A program made the translations under genes and the position numbers. A model generated the notes under the pieces. The model worked only from the letters and a program-made list of their open reading frames with translations. It made no database searches and was not told where the DNA came from. From an uncultured Bradyrhizobium sp. (GTDB lineage Bacteria; Pseudomonadota; Alphaproteobacteria; Rhizobiales; Xanthobacteraceae), in NCBI RefSeq assembly GCF_947648125.1, contig NZ_CANSMR010000043.1:1-44934 (forward strand): 44,934 bases of DNA. Direction: 5' to 3'. Positions 40,443-44,934 of the stretch are shown here, piece by piece; positions within the stretch are counted from its first letter, which is position 1; each line of letters opens with the position of its first letter.

Positions 40443-42538
40443 TGCCCGATCTCCTCCTCGAACTGTTCTCCGAAGAAATCCCCGCCCGCATGCAGGCGAA
40501 GGCGGCCGACGATCTGCGCCGCATGGTGACTGACAAGCTCGTCGCCGAGGGCCTCGTCTATGAAGGCGCCAAGGCGTTCGCGACCCCGCGCCGGCTTGCG
40601 CTCACCGTGCACGGCATTCCCGCGCGCCAGCCCGATCTGAAGACCGAACGTCGCGGCCCGAAGATCGGCGCCCCGGATGCGGCGGTGCAGGGCTTTCTGA
40701 AAGCGACCGGTCTCAAGTCGCTGGATGAAGCGAAGATCCAGAAAGATCCGAAGGGCGATTTCTACATCGCACTGATCGAAAAGCCGGGCAGCGCAGCGAT
40801 CGACGTCATCGCGGAGATGCTGCCGGTGATCATCCGCACCTTCCCCTGGCCGAAATCGATGCGCTGGGGCGCGCGCTCGGCCAAGTCAGGCTCGCTGACC
40901 TGGGTGCGCCCGCTGCACGCCATCACCGCGACCTTCGGTCTGGAGACCGAGGAGCCTGACATCGTCAAGTTCTCGGTCGACGGCATCGAGGCCGGGCAGA
41001 CCACCTATGGCCACCGCTTCATGGCACCTAGCGCGATCAGCGTGCGTCGCTTCGAGGATTACGAGGCCAAGCTGAAGGCCGCCAAGGTCATCCTCGATCC
41101 GCAGGCCCGCAAGGACATCATCCTCGAGGACGCCAAGGAACTTGCGTTCGCGCAGGGCCTCGAGCTGGTCGAGGATCAGGTGCTGCTAGATGAGGTCTCC
41201 GGCCTCGTCGAATGGCCGGTCGTGATGATGGGATCGTTCGAGAAGGAATTCTTGTCGATCCCGGACGAAGTGATCCGCGCCACCATCCGCAACAACCAGA
41301 AGTGCTTCGTGGTCAAAGACCCCAAGACGGGGAAGCTGACCAACAAGTTCGTGCTGACCGCCAACATCGAGGCGCCCGACGGCGGCAAGACCATCGTCGC
41401 CGGCAATGAGCGCGTGATCCGGCCGCGGCTGTCGGACGCAAAGTTCTTCTACGAGACCGATCTCAAGACCAAGCTGGAAGACCGGCTGCCGAAGTTCGAG
41501 CAGATCGTGTTCCACGAGAAGCTCGGCACCCAGGCCGAACGCATCAAGCGGATCGAACGGCTCGCCGCCGAGATCGCGCCGCTGGTCGGCGCCGATGTCG
41601 AGAAGACCAAGCGCGCCGCGCGCCTCGCGAAAGCGGATTTGCTGACCGAAGTGGTCGGCGAATTCCCGGAGTTGCAGGGCCTGATGGGCAAGTATTATGC
41701 GCTGGCGCAGGGCGAGGATGCCTCCGTCGCCGCCGCAAGCGAGGAGCACTGGAAGCCGCAGGGGCCGACCGATCGTGTGCCGACTGATCCGGTCAGCGTC
41801 GCTGTGGCGCTGGCGGACAAGCTGGATACGCTGGCGGGATTCTGGGCGATCGATGAGAAGCCGACCGGGTCGAAGGACCCGTACGCGCTGCGTCGTGCGG
41901 CGTTGGGCGCAATCAGGCTGATCGTCGAAAACACGTTGCGTCTGCCGATCCTGAAGGCGGCCAAATCCGCGTTGCTCGGGTTGTCGGTCAAGGCTGATGC
42001 CGGAACACTGCCGAACGACCTGCTCGCCTTCTTCGCCGACCGCCTGAAGGTCCAGCTCCGCGACCAGGGCGCACGTCACGATCTCGTCGATGCCGTGTTC
42101 TCGCTCGGCGGCCAGGACGATCTCTTGCTCGTCGTTCGCCGCGTCGAGGCGCTTGGCAAATTCCTCGACAGTGATGACGGCAAGAACCTGCTCGCGGGCA
42201 CCAAGCGCGCCAGCAACATCCTCAGCATCGAGGAGAAGAAGGACAAGCGTACGTTTGATGGCGCGCCCGACGCCGCGCTCTACAAGCTCGACGAAGAGAA
42301 GATTCTTGCGAAGGCGATCGACCAGGTGAAGGCCGAGGCCTCCGCCGCGGTTGCAAAAGAAGACTTCGCCGGCGCGATGAGCGCGATGGCGAAGCTGCGT
42401 CCGGCGGTGGATGCGTTCTTCGACAAGGTCAAGGTCAACGACGATGACCCCAAGGTGCGCGAAAACCGCCTGAAGCTGCTCAACGAGATCCGCGCCGCGA
42501 CGCGCGCGGTGGCGGATTTCTCCCGGATCGAGGGCTGA
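40442..42538 (+). CDS. glyS: Glycyl-tRNA synthetase beta subunit
   Basis: This 698-residue beta subunit of glycyl-tRNA synthetase supplies tRNA binding and helps form the tetramer. The family opening [20 protein letters not shown] is clear, along with [14 protein letters not shown] and [16 protein letters not shown]; the C-terminal anticodon-binding part is helical ([17 protein letters not shown]). The length is the usual one for the family. A methyltransferase gene starts 4 bases after its stop, so the operon continues. Confidence 0.98.
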   Translation: MPDLLLELFSEEIPARMQAKAADDLRRMVTDKLVAEGLVYEGAKAFATPRRLALTVHGIPARQPDLKTERRGPKIGAPDAAVQGFLKATGLKSLDEAKIQKDPKGDFYIALIEKPGSAAIDVIAEMLPVIIRTFPWPKSMRWGARSAKSGSLTWVRPLHAITATFGLETEEPDIVKFSVDGIEAGQTTYGHRFMAPSAISVRRFEDYEAKLKAAKVILDPQARKDIILEDAKELAFAQGLELVEDQVLLDEVSGLVEWPVVMMGSFEKEFLSIPDEVIRATIRNNQKCFVVKDPKTGKLTNKFVLTANIEAPDGGKTIVAGNERVIRPRLSDAKFFYETDLKTKLEDRLPKFEQIVFHEKLGTQAERIKRIERLAAEIAPLVGADVEKTKRAARLAKADLLTEVVGEFPELQGLMGKYYALAQGEDASVAAASEEHWKPQGPTDRVPTDPVSVAVALADKLDTLAGFWAIDEKPTGSKDPYALRRAALGAIRLIVENTLRLPILKAAKSALLGLSVKADAGTLPNDLLAFFADRLKVQLRDQGARHDLVDAVFSLGGQDDLLLVVRRVEALGKFLDSDDGKNLLAGTKRASNILSIEEKKDKRTFDGAPDAALYKLDEEKILAKAIDQVKAEASAAVAKEDFAGAMSAMAKLRPAVDAFFDKVKVNDDDPKVRENRLKLLNEIRAATRAVADFSRIEG

Positions 42539-42541
42539 CCG

Positions 42542-43138
42542 ATGGACCGTGCAACGCTCGCCGCTTACGACAAGGAGGCGGCGGCGTTTGCGCAGGACTG
42601 GCACGACCAGCCGGCACCTCGCGATCTGCAGGAGATCGTCGGGCAATTCTTCATCAAGGGCGGTGCGACCGCCGATATCGGCTGCGGCAGCGGCCGCGAG
42701 GTGGCATGGCTCAATGCCAACGGCTTTCCGGCCGAAGGCTTCGATGCCTCCGAGGGCCTGCTCGCGGAGGCCCGTGCCCGCCATCCGGCGCTGCGCTTTG
42801 TGCGCGCCGAATTGCCCGATCTGTCAGGCATCGCCGCCGACAGCTTCGACAATGTGCTGTGCGAGACCGTAATCATGCATTTGGATCACCCGCTGATCGC
42901 GCCATCGGTGCGCCGTATGTTCGAACTCGTGAAGCCCGGCGGTATCTTCTATCTGAGCTGGCGCGTCACCGCCGGCGACGATGCCCGCGATGCGCACGGC
43001 CGGCTCTATGCGGCGTTCGATACCGCGCTGGTGCGGGCTGAACTGGCGGCGGCCGAATTGCTGCTCGATGCTGAGGTCGTCAGCGCCTCGTCTGGCAAGG
43101 TCATTCACCGGCTGGTCGCCAGCAAGGGCAGGCGATAA
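42542..43138 (+). CDS. Class I SAM-dependent methyltransferase
   Basis: This 198-residue methyltransferase has the SAM glycine motif in ADIGCGSGREVAWLNANGFP (near residues 43-62), followed by a GFDASEGLLAEAR acidic ligand region and the later DNVLCETVIMHL. This is the Methyltransf_25-like fold with no substrate-specific mark. It is the third gene in the glyQ-glyS transcript, with 3 bases between, and its stop overlaps the next start (TAATG). It may modify a small molecule or a protein; the acceptor is unknown. Confidence 0.9.
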   Translation: MDRATLAAYDKEAAAFAQDWHDQPAPRDLQEIVGQFFIKGGATADIGCGSGREVAWLNANGFPAEGFDASEGLLAEARARHPALRFVRAELPDLSGIAADSFDNVLCETVIMHLDHPLIAPSVRRMFELVKPGGIFYLSWRVTAGDDARDAHGRLYAAFDTALVRAELAAAELLLDAEVVSASSGKVIHRLVASKGRR

Positions 43139-43509
43139 TGGCGCGGCTCGCGACATGCGCCTGCGGACAGCTCCGCGTCACCTGTCAGGGCGAGCCCCTC
43201 ACGATATCGCTGTGTCATTGCCTGGAGTGCCAGAAGCGGACCGGCAGCACCTATGGCGTCGCGGCGTTCTTTCCGCGCGCCGATGTCGAGCCGCAGGGCG
43301 AGGCGCGCGAATACAGCCGCATCGGCGGCAGCGGGTCTCCGGTGGTGTTTCATTTCTGCCCGAATTGCGGATCGTCGGTCTATTGGGAGCCCGGTCGCGC
43401 GCCGGATCTGATCGGCGTTGCGGTCGGCGCCTTTGCGGACCCGGATTTTCCGGCGCCGTCGCAGTCGGTTTTCACGCAGCGCCGCCACGCCTGGGTCGTC
43501 GACAGGTAA
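43138..43509 (+). CDS. GFA family protein (zinc-binding)
   Basis: This 123-residue protein has the GFA fold. Zinc ligands appear as CACGQL near residue 6, SLCHCLECQKRTGS near 26-42 and HFCPNCGSSVYWE near 75. The family includes a reported glutathione-dependent formaldehyde-activating enzyme, but most members are of unproven activity. It overlaps the methyltransferase stop by 1 base and is the last gene of the glyQS operon. No formaldehyde pathway genes are adjacent. Confidence 0.9.
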   Translation: MARLATCACGQLRVTCQGEPLTISLCHCLECQKRTGSTYGVAAFFPRADVEPQGEAREYSRIGGSGSPVVFHFCPNCGSSVYWEPGRAPDLIGVAVGAFADPDFPAPSQSVFTQRRHAWVVDR

Positions 43510-43601
43510 GGGGCTGCCGTCGCGAGATGTGTCGTGCCAGAAATATCTGGAAATAATTTGCAATTTATTAACCATGCCCTGCGAGGGTCCTGGCGAGTCA
43601 A

Positions 43602-43619
43602 CGATTTCTTAAGAAATCG
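43602..43619. promoter_or_regulatory. Perfect 18-base palindrome CGATTTCTTAAGAAATCG
   Basis: The 18-base sequence is exactly its own reverse complement and starts 47 bases before the next gene's ATG at 43649. An A/T-rich stretch (ATTTATTAACC, near 43562) precedes it. It may be a dimeric regulator's operator or an mRNA hairpin in the leader. No regulator is assigned. Confidence 0.45.
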
Positions 43620-43648
43620 CCCCTCGCGCCAATGCAGGGACCTCCCCG

Positions 43649-44749
43649 ATGACCTCGATCGGTACCACGCCCAATCCCTACGCCCAATATGGCTCGGCCT
43701 ATGCGCGGGCCGCCGCGACGCCCTCGCTGGCGGCGACATTGTCAGGCGATGGCACCGCCGGCGACCTGTCGGCGTCCGCCACATCGAGCGCTGCAACCAA
43801 CCTCACGCTATCGGATGCCGCCCGCGCGCAGCTCGCCAAGGCGCCGCTGCCGGATTTTGCGACCGTCACCAATGACGCGCGCGTTACGCTCGACCGGCTC
43901 TACACCGTCGCGGGGGTGAAGAAGCCGATCGTCGACGGCAAGACCACGATCGATCTCTCGACACTGGATCGCCGCTCGCTGTTTGCGATCTCGACCAACA
44001 ATGGCGGCAAGTTCACGCCGGACGAGCAGGCGGTCGCCGCCACCGAGCTGAAGCAGCGCTTCGACAAAGCGCTCGCGCCGTCGCTTGCGACCACGCGCCT
44101 GACCGGCGACTACAGCGTCAGCTACAAGTCGGCGCTCGACTATCTCGACGGTGCCAGCGATGAGGAAAAGGCCACCGCAACCTGGGCCAGCCAGCGCGCC
44201 GCGGTGCTGAAGGGGGTTCAGGCGACGCAGCAGGATCCGAACAAGGCGCCGACGGGAATTTCAGGCGACCCGGTTGCGGCCGCGCTGGCGGGGACCACGT
44301 CGCCCACGACGGGCAAGCCGCGCGACTTCGGCAGCGTGGCGAGCGATGCGCGCGCCTTCCTCGATCGGCAGAAGACCGAGGCGGCGAAGAGCGGCAAGGA
44401 ACTGGTGTACGATTCCCGACGCAAGACCGGACAGCTCGCCGATCTGTCCTCGCTCGACAACCGCTCGCTGTCGGCGATCTCGCTGAACCAGGACAAGAAG
44501 TTTTCGGGCGAGGAGATCTTCGCGGCCAAGCACGAACTCAACACGCGGACGCGTCTTGCGGTGCTCGATGCGCTGAAGCAGAGCCAGTCCGCCGGCGATC
44601 CGCGCCAGTTCAGCCTCGGTATTCTCAAGCAATATTCCTCGATGAGCGGGGAGGAACGCCAGGCCGCCAACTGGACGCAGGATTTCCAGGACGCCGCGAT
44701 CAAGAACTACAAGTCGACCTCGACGCTGCTCTCGATTCTCAAATCGTAG
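43649..44749 (+). CDS. Internally duplicated protein with EF-hand-like loops
   Basis: This 366-residue protein of unknown family starts with an Ala/Thr/Ser-rich low-complexity part (residues 1-60). Two homologous modules follow, about residues 69-183 and 226-345. The first has DFATVTNDARVTLDR, STLDRRSLFAIS and a 12-residue loop STNNGGKFTPDE (115-126). The second has DFGSVASDARAFLDR, SSLDNRSLSAIS and the loop SLNQDKKFSGEE (278-289). Both loops keep the EF-hand pattern at positions 3, 8 and 12, so weak calcium binding or a structural vestige is possible. No signal peptide or membrane helix is seen, though surface export by a type I system is imaginable. It is a lone gene with an 18-base palindrome upstream. 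Confidence 0.8.
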   Translation: MTSIGTTPNPYAQYGSAYARAAATPSLAATLSGDGTAGDLSASATSSAATNLTLSDAARAQLAKAPLPDFATVTNDARVTLDRLYTVAGVKKPIVDGKTTIDLSTLDRRSLFAISTNNGGKFTPDEQAVAATELKQRFDKALAPSLATTRLTGDYSVSYKSALDYLDGASDEEKATATWASQRAAVLKGVQATQQDPNKAPTGISGDPVAAALAGTTSPTTGKPRDFGSVASDARAFLDRQKTEAAKSGKELVYDSRRKTGQLADLSSLDNRSLSAISLNQDKKFSGEEIFAAKHELNTRTRLAVLDALKQSQSAGDPRQFSLGILKQYSSMSGEERQAANWTQDFQDAAIKNYKSTSTLLSILKS

Positions 44750-44808
44750 ATCGCGACGACATCAGAACGCGATGAGATTAGGTCGAATAGCACCGCGAAG
44801 GCGGTTCG

Positions 44809-44934
44809 CTCCCTCTCCCGCTTGCGGGGGAGGGTTGGGGTGGGGGCTCTCTCCGCGAGTCACATCGCGGAGAGAGCCCCCACCCGCATCGCATCTTCGA
44901 TGCGATGCGACCTCCCCCGCAAGCGGGAGAGGTG
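44809..44934 (+). repeat. Palindromic repeat family A, copy 3 (cut by the window edge)
   Basis: It starts CTCCCTCTCCCGCTTGCGGG and shows the same inner GGGTGGGGG/CCCCCACCC pair, the TCTCTCCGCGA/TCGCGGAGAGA hairpin and the GCATCGCATC/GATGCGATGC hairpin. It then reaches CTCCCCCGCAAGCGGGAGAG at the window end. The final bases run into the edge, so completeness cannot be checked. It is 59 bases after the EF-hand-like gene. Confidence 0.87.

Noticed and set aside
41186-42784. 532-codon minus-strand frame over glyS
   Set aside because: glyS is certain on the plus strand, and this frame also crosses its end into the methyltransferase gene.

Overview
The window looks like chromosomal DNA of a Bradyrhizobium or a very close relative in the Nitrobacteraceae. 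The basis is its high GC content, with long antisense shadow frames as a result, a D(-)-tartrate dehydratase whose active-site residues fall at the positions I recall for the Bradyrhizobium japonicum enzyme, a complete pqqABCDE cluster, and several families of dispersed palindromic repeats of the rhizobial kind. I see no rRNA, tRNA, CRISPR array, phage or transposase gene. The DNA is mostly housekeeping and metabolic genes, cut by repeat-rich intergenic spacers.

Layout, left to right. 1-2903: the tail of a Pro/Ala-rich protein, then a DUF1800/DUF1501 secreted pair. 3063-4550: a divergent DinB/LysR pair with a palindromic operator candidate between them. 4630-9090 (minus strand): pqqA-pqqB-pqqC-pqqD-pqqE followed by a proline iminopeptidase. 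9416-11857: a DUF6894 protein, a periplasmic sorbosone-dehydrogenase-type quinoprotein and a diheme cytochrome c. With the pqq genes these could form a cofactor, enzyme and electron-acceptor set. 11931-14057: an amidase, glutathione peroxidase and DUF3297 operon. 14195-15364: tarD. 15530-16591: a membrane protein behind a promoter overlapped by a double palindromic operator. 16647-20250: malonyl-CoA decarboxylase and a divergent AraC/MFS pair. 20461-23372: an adenylate cyclase fused through one membrane helix to a formylglycine-generating-enzyme-like domain, a DUF4399 protein and an orphan substrate-binding protein.

23508-26343 carries a near-perfect sigma-54 promoter ahead of a formate/nitrite (FNT) channel, followed by a tail-anchored PP2C phosphatase/Ser-Thr kinase fusion. 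26524-31355 holds a ModA-like binding protein, an intracellular PHA depolymerase, a glutathione S-transferase, a cupin and small proteins. 31539-35219 holds an unassigned enolase-superfamily enzyme, a branched-chain amino-acid-type binding protein and an AraC/GyrI-like regulator. 35220-35704 is a composite repeat island. 35705-39387 carries polyprenyl diphosphate synthase, a DUF2007 protein, an N6-adenine methyltransferase, two small membrane proteins and an S49 peptidase. 39507-43509 is glyQ-glyS-methyltransferase-GFA. 43649-44749 encodes an internally duplicated protein of unknown function with EF-hand-like loops, and the window ends inside a repeat.

The items most worth following are the sigma-54 FNT and phosphatase/kinase unit, the cyclase and FGE-like fusion that lacks the expected catalytic cysteines, the double operator at 15415-15452, the duplicated EF-hand-like protein, and the repeat structures at 32758-32833 and 35248-35670. 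I found no gene set that I can call a wholly new system with confidence.
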